This document shows, one piece after another, positions 24,501-35,412 of a stretch of DNA of 64,000 nt (within the stretch, counting starts at the first letter, position 1; each line of letters opens with the position of its first letter). Source of the stretch: Linnemannia schmuckeri. Taxonomy: Eukaryota; Mortierellomycota; Mortierellomycetes; Mortierellales; Mortierellaceae. The notes beneath the pieces were generated by a model. The model was not told the origin of the DNA and ran no database searches. It worked only from the letters and a program-made list of their open reading frames with translations. The stretch covers positions 434,001 through 498,000 of the forward strand of contig JANATG010000006.1 of the NCBI GenBank assembly GCA_029449235.1, read 5' to 3'. Both the position numbers and the translations under genes were made by a program.

Positions 24501-25706
24501 AATCTGAACTCTGCTCACCATCTCGCCCCACTTGGAATCCGTCTCTGCCGCCATTGACCTGTAGTATTGTGCGATAGCTGTGAACAACTTTGCTTTGATC
24601 TAAAGAGCGAAAAATTTATAAACGACAAAGTGCAGCGGATTAAGTAAACCGTTCATAATCCCAAGAATCGATTCCCCAAAAAGACTGTCCAGAACAACAA
24701 GAGTTATTCATTACTTGGCAAAGTGTCTGCCAGTTCTTTTCGAACACTTGCTTGGTGACACCATCTGCCATGGCCTCGAGAGTGTTCTGATATCCCCAGG
24801 CAACTTGGGCGGCCAGCTTGGAAATGAGCAGTGGCTTCTTCTTTTCCGCCAGGGTCTTTTCCCAAAAGACTTCTTGAGCCTGAGCAAGCATCAGCGAGAC
24901 CAGCATCTTGACCGTATCCCTGCTCAAGTCGGTCGATGGTGCGTGCAAAAAGTTCTCGTTTATGTAGGTATAGATTCCAGCAGCAGCCTGGTAAAAGTGG
25001 AAGGCCTTTTTAACGCCCTCGGGCTCGTTGATTCTTGTCTGGGAGGTGGCGATGGCTGAGAGGACGGAAGCAATATTGAAGATCGTGCTGGCCTTCTCAA
25101 AGGCGAGAGAATACTGCGAGGTTGGTCTCTGTGTGAATGCATCGTACCTAAATTGTGCCCGACATTAAAGAATTTTTTAATTGTCAGCGTATACGCCAAG
25201 ACTTTTTTCGTTTTTCTGGATGTGAACACAGGGCATACATCGATCGTCCTTTTAAGAACGAGTGGAGGGAGCCATAAACACGTATTCATAAAGGCCCATT
25301 TCTATTCAGTGTCAATTATGTTCCTTATTCGTGTTCAAAGCCCTCAAAATACAAAAGGAGAGAGAGCACGCATCCCACCCAACAACAACCTTCACGACAC
25401 GACTCTTCCTACAATTTTGTTTCTCACATACCACATGAAACCAATTTTGATATGGGCCTCGTCGACGGGAAAGCGCAGGTCGAGGAGCTCGAGCTGACCA
25501 AAGTAGCGGTAGAGGACGTCTCTGCCGGTGGAGTCATTTCCTGCGCCGCGCATGTCCTGGCGCAGACGGTGGATGGTGCCAGCCTCCTCTGCGTACTTTT
25601 CAGGGTCGTCCTGGTACGAGACGGCGATATATCGTTTGAGGGGCGAAACCCAGTCGACCTCGTCAGTCCTCTTAAGAGGGACGGATATCATAGGCGACTG
25701 CGACAT
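21545..25706 (-). CDS. BRO1: BRO1-domain ESCRT-associated protein (Bro1/ALIX type) with Gln/Pro-rich tail
   Basis: Acts with ESCRT-III in sorting cargo into multivesicular bodies and, in fungi, in recruiting the ubiquitin hydrolase Doa4. Five minus-strand exons in phase: 25432-25706, 24715-25147, 23802-24599, 23310-23702, 21545-23209; 1,187 residues. The BRO1 domain occupies about the first 385 residues (YIAVSYQDDPEKYAEE, RDVLYRYFGQLELLDLRFP, FEKASTIFNIASVLSA, LMLAQAQEVFWEKTL). It is followed by the helical V domain (YHEAVPAEGALPALEKLNAT, YADLWTQRPSGPL, about 390-760). The last about 390 residues are Gln/Pro-rich with GGYAP, SPYQ and TPSM motifs, equivalent to the proline-rich region that binds partners in ALIX and Bro1. 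Rim20/PalA also has a BRO1 and V domain; the long Q/P tail favours the Bro1 side, but this is not proven. Confidence 0.9.
21600..22400. repeat. CAG/CTG-rich coding repeats (polyglutamine tract region)
   Basis: About 800 bp of interrupted CAG/CAA codons (CTG/TTG on the plus strand) encode repeated Q3-Q8 runs in the tail of the BRO1 gene. The mixture of CAA and CAG codons limits pure trinucleotide slippage. It also creates long leucine- and alanine-rich open frames on the plus strand that are not genes. Confidence 0.9.
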
Positions 25707-26250
25707 GCTTGCTGTGATGAGAAGGGTGAAAGTGTGTGTATCGTTGATAGGGAGGCGTGATGAGGAATGAGAGAGAGGAACAGGAAGAGGAGCGCGAAAA
25801 AGGGGATGCAGAAAAAAAAAAAAAAAAAAAAAAAAGAAAAAGAACAAGGCGACAACGGGGTGTGAAAAATGGAAAGTGAAAAGTGGAAAAGAAGACAACG
25901 CACTTCTCTCAGAGGAAGGCAGAGAAGGGCGACGGTCGATGCGCACTGTCGAACAAGGTGAGGAGAACGAGGAGGAGTGACCGTTGGTTTGAAGGGAATT
26001 CAATCGTATGGCCTGCGCACACACACGCCATGATATCATCCGCGCTTCTATTTTATGCTTTCACGAAACTCTTTCCCTGTTCTTTTCCTTTCACTTTTGC
26101 TTTTACTTCCCCTCCTTACCTTCTCACTTTATACACACATACACACACACGACGCCTCTCGAACAATCAAAAAACCATTCACAAAAACACTCGGACTCAA
26201 CTTCACCAACAACACCCCGACAGCTACAGCAACCACATAAGAAAAATACA
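25707..26250. promoter_or_regulatory. Divergent promoter between BRO1 (-) and the DUF1769 gene (+)
   Basis: A 544-bp spacer. It contains A24 (25812-25835) about 105 bp upstream of BRO1, a CA-repeat at about 26132-26150 and CT-rich leader sequence at about 26070-26130 in front of the + gene. No other gene is seen. Confidence 0.5.
25812..25835. repeat. A24 homopolymer
   Basis: A pure A run in the BRO1 upstream region, followed by a G and four more A. Confidence 0.9.
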
Positions 26251-27588
26251 ATGTCCTCAGCAGAAGCACCAACACGCTACAGGCTCAGAGTGAGCGCAGG
26301 ACCAAGCGCGGATCCAAAGGACCTTAAGATACTCCCTGTCAATGACGACGCCAACCCTACCTTGATCGAATCGGACGAGTTTATCGGTCAGATCGTCGTC
26401 CGCATCAAGGGCCTCGACAAGACCTTTGGCTACAAAGAAGGCCAAGAACAGGACTCTCTTGAGGTCATCCCCGAAAGCCCCTGGTTCTCTCTCCCTGGTG
26501 GAGACAACAACCTCAGCTCTGTCCAGATCTCGGGCAGGTTCAAGCGTGAGTGGCCTGGTGAACAGATCGTCTTTGGTGTAAGTTGGACAAACCTGCAGCA
26601 TGCTTTCTCATATTTGTCCTTTTGTCCTTTTGTCCATCACTTTTTTGCTGTGATGCAACTCCGACACGACTGAATTCGCCCATCTCTCCCGTCCCATTCC
26701 CTCCCAAAACGTGCTATCCGCTGATATCATATTTGTGCGTTGTTGACAATGTCACTGTTACGCGATATCGGTATAGAATCAATTCGAGAAACCATTGCGG
26801 CTCCCACCCTTCTCCTCGATCGCACTCAAGTTCATCCAGTTTATCGATCCAGGTCTCAAGGCAGATATCTACTGCGACCGCCCTTGGGCATTCAGCCCCC
26901 TGATTGCGACCATGAACACCGTCAATGTCTCGGGCTGGCATCTTGACAAGGCCACACAAAAGAAGGTCGAGGAACATGGTCAGGAAGAAGACAAGGAGCG
27001 TCTCGAGAACGAGCTCCCACCCTGGCCATCCCCTCAAGGTGAACATATCGTCGAGGATACCACTTTGCTCTTCCAGCCAGATCAATACAACAACAAGGAG
27101 CACGAGGACGCAGCATTAACATCAGAGGGGGAGACTGCGCACGCGCACGAGCACGAGAACAAAAAGGAGGAGCTGACTATGGCTCCGACTCAACCAAAAG
27201 TCCTCAACACCTCTGCACGCCGATCGTACTTTGCCAAGGAGGCCAACCTTGTCAAGCATCGCTACCGCCCTGATCAAGTCTATGGATTTGATTTTTTCAA
27301 CCCCTATCTCGATTTCGCCAACTTCACGCTCAAGGTTCCTGGCTTTAGCGTTGACATCACCAAGTATTGGGATGGACAGGTAAAAAAAGCCCCCGCTGAT
27401 ATGCAGGAATATGCATGTGTCTCTCGATTGATCCTCGTGCATGCTCCTTTTTTTTCCTAACTGGCCTCTTTTTGTTTGATTTTGATATATAGCCGCTGAC
27501 ATACATTATCAAGTCGCAAGACTCGTCCGTCACTTTCATGGCCTTCCAGTTTGAGCTGATCCCAGTCAAGGACATCGTCATTGAATAA
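26251..27588 (+). CDS. Fungal DUF1769 (UPF0590-type) protein of unknown function
   Basis: Three exons in phase: 26251-26577, 26777-27379, 27493-27588; 341 residues. The pattern YRLRVSAGPSADPKDLKILP, FIGQIVVRIKGLDKTFG, SPWFSLPGG, SVQISGRFKREWPGEQIVFG, then FEKPLRLPPFSSIALKFIQF, DPGLKADIYCDRPWAFSPL and a C-terminal FNPYLDFANFTLKVPGFSVD with YIIKSQDSSVTFMAFQFELI is that of the fungal DUF1769 family (e.g. the S. pombe UPF0590 protein). No signal peptide or membrane segment is seen; the beta-rich pattern suggests a C2-like sandwich, which is inference. An acidic disordered linker (about residues 175-235) separates the two halves. The gene ends 40 bp from the convergent cysteine synthase-like gene. 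Confidence 0.85.
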
Positions 27589-27628
27589 TTAAATAAAAAT
27601 ATGCGTCTACATTGCGAATAATGCGTTA

Positions 27629-29278
27629 CTATACAATAAAGTCCAAATTATCCACGACATCCTTGACAATGAGTCCCTGCTTGGCGAGATATTCGTCGTT
27701 CCTAAGAAAAGAGAATGTCAGACATATAGAGCGAACCGACTATTAGTACAACGAAAACGCATAGTCAAGCTACTTTTGAAGCCTGACAAGGGCAAAGACA
27801 TACCAAAACTTGGTCAAGTGGCGCTGGCCAGAATCACAGAGCAAGGTGACGATAGTGTGGCCAGGCCCGAGTTCGCGTGCAATCCTGACTGCTCCGACAC
27901 AGTTGACGGCCGACGAGGATCCGATAAACAAGCCCTCTTGGTTAACAAGATACCTTGCCATGTCGACAGCCTCCTGATCTGTCACACGAATGGCGTCGTC
28001 AATGAATCCCTCCGACATGGCAAAGTTGCGCGTCAAACGGTTGATGCCAACTCCCTCGACGACAGTGTCGACTTGGTGCCGCTTCCTCTTGCCCTCCTTC
28101 TCTGTTGGGGAGTACATGATGTTGTATTTGACCTTGTTGAACAATCCTGATCCTTGAGGGTCAACAAGGTATGATCTGAGATCAGGAAGAAGTGTCTTCA
28201 GATACTTTGTCACACCAGCGAGCGTACCACCAGTACCTAAAAGGAATAGTTTGAAACGACATAGGTCTTAGTGTCGTGTACGTACAAAAAAGACACTTTG
28301 GCCAAGACTTTTTTTTTAGACAAACGTCAAACCAAGAACTTACCAGCGCCCATGACAATGGCATCGACATTTCCTTGGGTTTGTCTGTATATCTCGGGTC
28401 CAGTGGTCGTAAAATGAGCGTCAAAGTTGGCCAGGTTCTCGAATTGATCAGCAAAGAATCCAGTCTTTTGGCTGTTATCTGACGATGACCCATCGTTGTT
28501 GTTGCTGGCATTATCGTCCTTGCCAAACTCTTGAGCACGGCGCTTGGCCAGGTTGACAAACTGGTTTTTATCGACAATGCTGACCGGTCGAACTTTTTCC
28601 ACATGTGCGCCTAACTTCTCGAGCAATTGAGATTTCTCCAGTGCAACGTCGTCGGGCATGACGATCCAGGCATTGTATCCGCGCGCCTTGGCCATCATTG
28701 CCAGCGAGATTCCAGTAGAGCCGACAGTTCCTTCAAAGATAGTTGAACCGTTTCCTGGTGTCAGAATGTGTTCTTTTTCGGCAATGTTGATCATGCTGAG
28801 TGCGACACGATCTTTAGTACTTCCTCCTGGATTCAAGAACTGGATGAAAAAAAAAATATGCGAGTTAGAAGGTTAACCTTCCTCACTCCTTTTTTACCTC
28901 TGCAATGAGTTCTTGTACACAAGAGCACAGTAGATCAAAAAAGCAAAGTACCTCCGCTTTGGCCAAGATCTCACATCCTGTTGCCTCACTCAAGGATTTG
29001 ATCCGCATCATAGGTGTATTACCAATAAGCCCAGCAACACCATCGCAAATCTGACTGTTCTTCTCAGCTTTGGGAAGTGCGATCTGTTTGCTGATGCTTT
29101 CACCGATCGAGGACCGCCGCCGGCTTTGCTTTCCCGAGCGGGCGTTGTGTGAATTGTGTCGTTGTCCAGAGTTCCCCCGGGTGGCGAGGACGACTGCGGT
29201 GGTGGAGAGAGTGAAGAAGATGCCGAGCGCAGCTCCGATGGCGATGTGCTTGCTCTTGTCCGAGAGTGACTCAAGCAT
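27629..29278 (-). CDS. Membrane-anchored cysteine synthase-like PLP enzyme (Mcy1 / cysteine synthase 2 type)
   Basis: Four minus-strand exons in phase: 28952-29278, 28344-28839, 27804-28236, 27629-27701; 442 residues. Residues about 11-33 (HIAIGAALGIFFTLSTTAVV) are one hydrophobic anchor followed by a basic stretch, as in the mitochondrial outer-membrane Mcy1 group. The fold-II PLP enzyme follows: GLIGNTPMMRIKSLS, the Schiff-base Lys in NPGGSTKDR (K118), the substrate loop TVGSTGISLA (where plant and bacterial OASS have TSGNTG), the phosphate loop GAGTGGTLAG, and the C-terminal GSSSAVN and LCDSGQRH, with Ser contacting the PLP ring nitrogen. A short N/S/D-rich insertion (about residues 190-210) is not part of the family core. 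The changed substrate loop means true cysteine synthase activity should not be assumed. Confidence 0.88.
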
Positions 29279-29586
29279 GTTGTTGTTGATCGGGTACCAC
29301 CAAAAAGGAGAAGAATGAAAAAGAAAAAAGTCGAGCGTTGTGTCAGCAAAAGAGGGTGGTTGGACAGCTGTCCGTGGCTTTTAGGTTTGAGAAATCTCGT
29401 CATAGTCTTTTTGTCCATAAAAGTTCGTCTTCTTTTTCCGCAATTAACGACAACACATCTCAACGGACAAAGGACAAGGACGATTCAGTCATGACCACAG
29501 GACACCCATAAAGAAAACATACGCTCGACACTCTCACATTCACACACACACACAGCACAGCTCGTTCGCCCCAATTGGAATAACTC
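29279..29586. promoter_or_regulatory. Divergent promoter between cysteine synthase-like gene (-) and OXLD1-type gene (+)
   Basis: A 308-bp spacer between two start codons of genes whose products are both predicted to be mitochondrial. It has CA repeats at about 29539-29558 upstream of the + gene. No CACGTG element was seen. Confidence 0.4.
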
Positions 29587-30549
29587 ATGGCAGTACCGCT
29601 AAGATCTCTTGGCCACAGAGCGACGACATTCCACTCTTCCATCCGAAGTACTTTGCAACCAACAACGACTCGACTTTCTCTCTCTGCTTTCCGCACAACA
29701 GGTACAACAGCAGTTCACCTTCACACCAATTCAAGGGATAGCAGCAAAGATGACCAGCACGACACAAGCATTCGGGAAAAAGCCATCAAAGCTCGCGAGC
29801 CAAGCTATGCAGGGTGGTGGACCGAGGTCATGAATTGTCACACCACTCCGCAGACCTCTATCGATCCATCAGTACACATTATACCCGGCGATAACAACAA
29901 CAAGACTACCACCACTACGCCCTCAGCCGATGAGATCAAGAAAGGTTATGGAAACACCTTACCCAGGGCCAGGCCATCCCTCGAGTACAATACCCTTCCG
30001 AGAGCAGCATCAACAGGATCGGCCACCTTTGTCACAGGAACTGGATCGACGCTTTCGGCGCCAGCAGCAGAGTCGACTGACTACCATGGGTTCAGAGTTC
30101 CTGTCAAGCCATTGCCGCCAGGAGCAGAGGACTGCTGCATGAGGTATGTTTTATTTCTCTAGGGTAGGCGACGTGTTTTGTCTATTGTTCTTGTAACTCG
30201 TAACTCATAGGTTTTTACTACCATTCAGGCACGCCGCTTTTTTGTATTTGAAAAATTTCCTGATTGGTGATTTGTATCTTTTTTTTTTTTCTGAGATAGT
30301 GGTTGTGCACATTGCATATACGACATCTACGAGGAGGACCGCCAGGAGTACAAGACCAAGTTGGCCAAGGTTCTAGACGAGATCTCAAAAGCAGGACTAC
30401 CACCTCCTCCCAACATCAACAATAGCAAAAAGGGCGATGGCAACGGCGCTTCTGCAGGCAGTGCGCAGTCCGTCAATGACGAAGATGATGACATAGATCC
30501 AGGCATGAAGGCCTTCTTGGAACTCGAACGAAAGCTTAAAGGATCATGA
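29587..30549 (+). CDS. Mitochondrial protein with oxidoreductase-like (OXLD1/Coi1-type) domain
   Basis: Two exons, 29587-30143 and 30300-30549; 268 residues. The N-terminus (MAVPLRSLGHRATTFHSSIR and on) is basic, Ser/Thr-rich and free of acidic residues over about 45 residues, a typical mitochondrial presequence. The domain signature is PLPPGAEDCCMSGCAHCIYD followed by IYEEDRQEY, with the four conserved Cys (CCxxGCxxC) spread over the exon junction. Proteins with this short domain include human OXLD1 and yeast Coi1, a factor linked to respiratory complexes. The middle (about residues 85-175) is low complexity and the C-terminus acidic (EDDDIDPGMKAFLELERKLK). Function beyond a mitochondrial role is not shown by the sequence. 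Confidence 0.82.
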
Positions 30550-31049
30550 GAGGATAGCCTGCACGATATACATTCTATGTAAGGTCCAGGAAAACAATAA
30601 TCTACGAAAATGCCAAGACATGATTGGATTCGGCGGGACCTTCGCTAGCTCTGCTTGCATACCGCAAGGAAATAACGAGAGCTTATGTCTATCGTGGTCT
30701 GGACATTCACTCACTCCCCTCCGCGTTTTGTCCGTACCTTGGCGATCATCCTGGACTCTCTCCATTTTTCTAACTTCAGTTTTGCGGAACAATCTCAACC
30801 TTCCGACAAAATAGTTGCTTGTGCGTTTTGTAGGCTGTTAATCCGGCGAACCGAAGCATCAAATAAACTCGTGCATCGGAAACATTGGAGCCAACATAAC
30901 CCATGCCGCTCGTTTTTTTTTCTATTTTGTTTGTTACTTGCGCAGTTTAGACTTGCGAAAAGGAAAACAAAACACATGCAGGGCGATATTACTCGTAATC
31001 ATGCACAAAAAACATCTTGGAAACAAAGAGCGTGGTCAGATCGCCAACC

Positions 31050-31050
<1 letters not shown>

Positions 31051-31085
<35 letters not shown>
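31051..31085. repeat. A35 homopolymer
   Basis: The longest pure mononucleotide run in the window, in a spacer about 320 bp upstream of the dienelactone hydrolase gene. Confidence 0.95.
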
Positions 31086-31086
<1 letters not shown>

Positions 31087-31312
31087 CACCTGCTAGTTAT
31101 TGACGCGACAACAAGCGAACGAAACGAAAGCACAGAAAAGAGTGGGTGGATGACCTCAAACCAATGAGCATGCATCTCCAAAAGTGAGCATTCTGAGGCT
31201 GCTTTTCGCCAGGAGCGGCGTCAATCTCGTCAAATGGTTTGACCCATGTCCAGTCTTTCTCAAACAGTGGTCACAGCGGGGAGTCTTTCAACCCAAAGAT
31301 GAAACTCGTTGG

Positions 31313-31320
31313 TATAAAAG
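31313..31320 (+). promoter_or_regulatory. TATA box (TATAAAAG)
   Basis: A canonical TATAAAAG lies 87-94 bases upstream of the start codon of the dienelactone hydrolase gene, at a plausible distance for transcription starting some 30-60 bases downstream. Few other genes in the window have such a match. Confidence 0.65.
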
Positions 31321-31406
31321 GGACGCCTTAAGCTTCAAGAAAACATTGTCTTTCTTTCAAAAGATAACAAGTCAACATTCACATTCCCTACAACTAAGCA
31401 AACACC

Positions 31407-32456
31407 ATGGAGATCCGAATCACCGACGCCTGTTGCAACACCCCTGCCACCAAGACTGCCTGGGTCAAAAAAGGCGCCTTCAAGCCTTTGTCGAAGCAAG
31501 TCGCTGGCATCGAACGCCGCACCTATCGTACTGGCCCAACCAACTCCAAGCTGGGTGTCGTCTCCTTGATCGACATTCATGGATTTCACCCCACCACCGT
31601 CCAGTTCCTTGATGTAAGCAAAGCATATATTTTTTACAGGCATGTCCAAAGGCATTCATTATACTACATATTATGACACGTATCATATCACTCCTGTAGA
31701 CTCTGGGTGACAAGGGCTTCCAAGTCTCAGCGATCGATCTGTTCCTGAATGGACCCATGCCGGACGAGTACATGGGCGACATGGCCAAATTGGGCGGTTG
31801 GATTCGTACCAACGCCGAATACACCAACAATCACGTCGGTGAGCTGGTCAAGATTGCGGCCCAGGACTTGAAGGCCGATGGTTGCGAGTCCTTGTTCATC
31901 ATTGGACACTGCTGGGGTGTTCATTTAGCAATCCGTGCTGCTTCAGAGCCTGATCAAGTCTTCCTTGGCGTTGCTGGACCTCACCCGACTGCAGTCACCC
32001 TCCCCTTGGTTGCCAATTTGAAGTGCCCTCTTGCCCTCTTCCCTGCCATGGACGACCCTGACATGGTATGTTAATGTTGATATCCTGTATGTTATTTTTT
32101 TTTTAAAACATATCACAGTTCAACAGCTACTTACACCTTTGTCTTGCATCATTATTCATGTAGGTCCCTATTATACAGGCTGTTCAGGACAAGGGATTCT
32201 CGACCCCGTCTGTCCATGTCCGCTTCGACAAGGCGCCTCACGGATTCTGCGGAGGTAAGAAAAGGCCATATCTGCTTTTGTCAATCAGTCAGCATCTATG
32301 ATCTGCTGTTCTGGCCCCTTGACATTTTTCCTATATCGTTTTCCTTTGATAGGACGTGGCGACTGGACCATACCGGAGCACAATGAGGCTGCAGCCCAGG
32401 TTCTTCAGAAGACGTCCGAATTCTTCACTGCCCTCGCCGCCAAGAAGGAAGAGTAA
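31407..32456 (+). CDS. Dienelactone hydrolase family protein
   Basis: Four exons in phase: 31407-31613, 31700-32065, 32164-32254, 32353-32456; 255 residues. Alpha/beta-hydrolase of the DLH family. The nucleophile is a Cys in IIGHCWGVH (C140), replacing the Ser of most hydrolases and typical of DLH; the acid is probably the Asp in FPAMDDPDM and the base the His in DKAPHGFCGG, which sits before the terminal helix. The N-terminal strand SLIDIHGF is the oxyanion region. The enzymes open lactones in aromatic degradation, but many fungal members have unknown substrates. No signal peptide, so cytosolic. A TATA box precedes it, suggesting inducible expression (inference). Confidence 0.88.
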
Positions 32457-32803
32457 ACATACATTGTCACCGGATATCTGGACATCAAACTCTATGATGG
32501 AACACAGCCTCCTTCTCGAATTAACGCACCAGTCCCAGCCCAAAAGCTAAATTTCGAACCATGTGACCTAGACCAATAAAGAGCGAAGCCAGTCTCCTTC
32601 AAGGCTAACTTGACCCCTTCCTTTCCCCCTTTTGTCCTGTTGTCGCATTCGCATGTGGTTGCTCTCTCTTTGTTTTTCTTCTTTCATTCCCTCCACTCTC
32701 ATTACCCACACACCACACACCACACAAAGAACAAAAGTCTCTTATTCACTTGCGCCTTCCAACTGACAACTCGCACATCAACAACCAACAAATTCCGTCT
32801 TGA
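32457..32803. promoter_or_regulatory. Intergenic region before the UBLCP1-type gene
   Basis: A 347-bp gap. AATAAAG at about 32576-32582 is a likely polyadenylation signal of the upstream hydrolase. The 120 bases before 32804 are CT- then CA-rich, as expected for a leader. Confidence 0.5.
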
Positions 32804-34950
32804 ATGATTTCCAACTCCACTACAAGCTCAAACGCTGCGCTGACCTCAGGGACAGCAACAGGAGGAGGGGCCACAACAACAACTACCAAGAGTAACGACG
32901 ACCTTACTCTCAAGGCTCTCAAGGATGCAGCCGCTGTCATGACTGCTGGGAGCTCTGAAGATCAGGATATGGATCTCAAGCAGGCTGACTCTATGGACTC
33001 ACTAACAGACTCAAGCCTTTCTTCGTCGGATATCTCAGAGGCCTCAGACGATACGACCGCACCAGCGTTGCCTTTGTCATCCTCGTCAGGCTCAGCAACC
33101 TTGGCTGGTATGGCTACATCGACGACTATCACCACCCAGGACCACTTGAACGAGAACAACAAGCGACTCATCTCCTTGACTGCCCAATGGTACGCAAGTA
33201 GTATCTTTTGCTTCTCCCCTTTTCTTTCGAATCCCTTTTACTCTCTGTTCGCCATTCCAAGACTTGCTTGCAGTTTCACTCTTTGTCTGCTTTATGCGAA
33301 CTAGCTAGATGATTTGGTTGAAATCGATGGCTTTTATTTCTTTCCCTGCTAACCTTGTTTGCCATCTTTTTTTTTTTACCACCTGTGCTCTTTTTAGGAA
33401 CGGGAAAAAGCTTCCGTTTGAGGTTGATTTGGACTATACCATTGGAGAACTGAAAAATAAGCTGGTAGGTTGGTTTGTTTAGTGATCCTGCGCTTGACAT
33501 TTACTTATAGTGAAAGGTGTTTTTATTCATAGTACTTACACGCCTGTCTGCTCTTGTGGCACTAGATGGAGTTGACCAACGTTGAGCCCAAGCGACAGAA
33601 GCTGATGTTGATCAGAGGAAAGCTTCCGGTATGTGTTACACAGATATCAATCGATATCAATCATTTGTGATTTTGTGGACATAAGCCCAGAATTGACTAG
33701 AACGTTATTTAACTTTTTCTCTCTCTCTTAACGCTTTGTAGGATGACAGTGTTGTGCTCTCGTCGTTGTCGCTTAAGAATAACCAGACATTCCTGATGAT
33801 GGGTAAAGTTAGCTTTTGTGCTGCAGGATTTATGTTCGTACAATGAATGAGACCCCGTCCATGTGCATTGACACCTCTTTATGTTGTCAACCCTCTTTAG
33901 GAACTCCTGAGGCAAAAGTGATCAAGGCACCTGAAGTGATGCCCGACGTCTTGAATGATTTGGAGGAGGACTATACACCCGACGATGAAGCATTTGCAAG
34001 CATGGCACAGAACCAGAAAAGTCTCAGGAATACGATCGCCAAGGTATGCCCTTGAGCGTCCGCGCAATCGCCAGTTATCATCGCTGATGATGAACTCCGA
34101 GTTTCCATTGTTCTTAACACTCACTCTCCTTCTTGTTGCTGCAAACGTTTAGTGTGATATCAACATCATGCACCCCATGCGCCCAGGTATGTGGCACCTT
34201 CGGGATACAAGACTTCTAGCGCTTGCTCGATCCAATATTTGGAGCCCCCTATGACATCAACTTATCTGATGATATCATATATTTTCCTTCGCGTCCAACC
34301 CAAAACAATAGGAAAGAAGCTTTTGGTGCTGGATTTAGATTACACATTGATTGACTGCAAGGCGCTCAACAACCCTTTGGTTGAAGTCATGCGGCCGGGA
34401 CTTCACGAGTTTCTGTCAGTCTGCTACGAGGAGTATGATATTGTAATTTGGTCGCAGACTTCATGGAGGGCGTTGGAGGCCAAGGTCACGACCATCGGAT
34501 TGCTGACACATGCAGACTATAAGATCTCATTTGTGATGGACATTTCGACCATGTTTTCTGTGCTGAGCCAACGCGACGGCAAGCCCTTCAAGCACCAAGT
34601 CAAGGCACTGGATATCATCTACTCCAAGTTCCCACAATATTCTGCCAAGAACACCGTTCATGTGGATGACCTGTAGGTTCCTTGTCCTCTTGTTTGTTTG
34701 TAACTGACTGTTTTGCTTGAGAGACAACATCAAATTAACGATTTATATTTCATATAATAGGTCGCGCAACTTTGCGATGAATCCAAAGTCGGGGGTCAAG
34801 ATTGGTGCGTACAAGAATGGAGCGTTGTCGCGACACACTGACCGGGAGTTGTACCACCTGGCGAAGTATCTTTTGTTTATTAGCAAAAGTAATGACTTTA
34901 AGGAGCACGACCACAAGAACTGGAAGAGCCATCGAAAGAGTCATCGCTAA
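32804..34950 (+). CDS. Ubiquitin-like domain CTD phosphatase (UBLCP1 type), proteasome phosphatase
   Basis: Eight exons in phase: 32804-33189, 33398-33464, 33566-33628, 33742-33802, 33901-34043, 34153-34186, 34312-34672, 34761-34950; 434 residues. In animals and plants UBLCP1 dephosphorylates the nuclear 26S proteasome through an N-terminal ubiquitin-like domain that binds Rpn1. Here a Ser/Thr-rich N-terminal extension of about 115 residues precedes the ubiquitin-like domain (LISLTAQWNGKKLPFEVDLD through KLMLIRGKLPDDSVVLSSL). The FCP1/SCP phosphatase domain starts GKKLLVLDLDYTLID, with the two catalytic Asp of the DxDxT motif at about D259 and D261; VIWSQTSW and VHVDDLSRNFAMNP are motifs II-III. 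The extension is longer than in animal UBLCP1 (about 320 residues). Confidence 0.92.
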
Positions 34951-35043
34951 AACGGCATGACAACAACATTTCAGCGGGTCGTTTTTTTTTTTTATTTTAT
35001 TTTTTGATACATTCGCGAAAATTCAAAATGAAATAAAACGATG

Positions 35044-35074
<31 letters not shown>

Positions 35075-35412
35075 CCGAGTAAGTGACTGCGCTGTTGATG
35101 GGACAAAAAAGTCTAGTAAAATCCGATGGTGGGTCTTGCCCATCTTTCTTTTCCTTGCAACTTTTCGCTTTTTTTTTTTTTTTTTTTTTTCCAACGCTGG
35201 AACCAGCAATACACCGAGCTACCAAGTATCCTCTATACCGCCGCCGCAACCACTTTCTGCGCCAAGTCCGTGAAGTAAGTTCTATGAGGTTACTCTCTCA
35301 CAGCGATGAGCTTTTGCTGGAATCCAGAGAGAAGTCACCATAGCTCATGAGCTCACTGACGTCCGACATCTTTGCTACGCATCTGTTTTCCCCATTTTAG
35401 ACCATTGTTCGA
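34951..35412. promoter_or_regulatory. Intergenic region with inverted A30 / T22 runs
   Basis: A 462-bp gap. AAATAAAAC at about 35031 may be a polyadenylation signal. A30 (35044-35073) and T22 (35169-35190) are 95 bp apart and complementary, so RNA from this gap could fold back. No gene is seen. Confidence 0.5.
35044..35073. repeat. A30 homopolymer
   Basis: Pure A run, paired with a T22 run at 35169-35190 in the same spacer. Confidence 0.9.

Larger units (their letters stand above)
30550..31406. promoter_or_regulatory. Intergenic region with A35 tract and TATA box upstream of dienelactone hydrolase
   Basis: An 857-bp gap. It holds A35 at 31051-31085 and a clear TATA-type element TATAAAAG at about 31313-31320, roughly 90 bp before the ATG at 31407. 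Short open frames in the gap have no family resemblance. Confidence 0.6.

Noticed and set aside
35044..35190. A30 and T22 as ends of an inserted element
   Set aside because: No target duplication or coding sequence between them; treated as two simple repeats.
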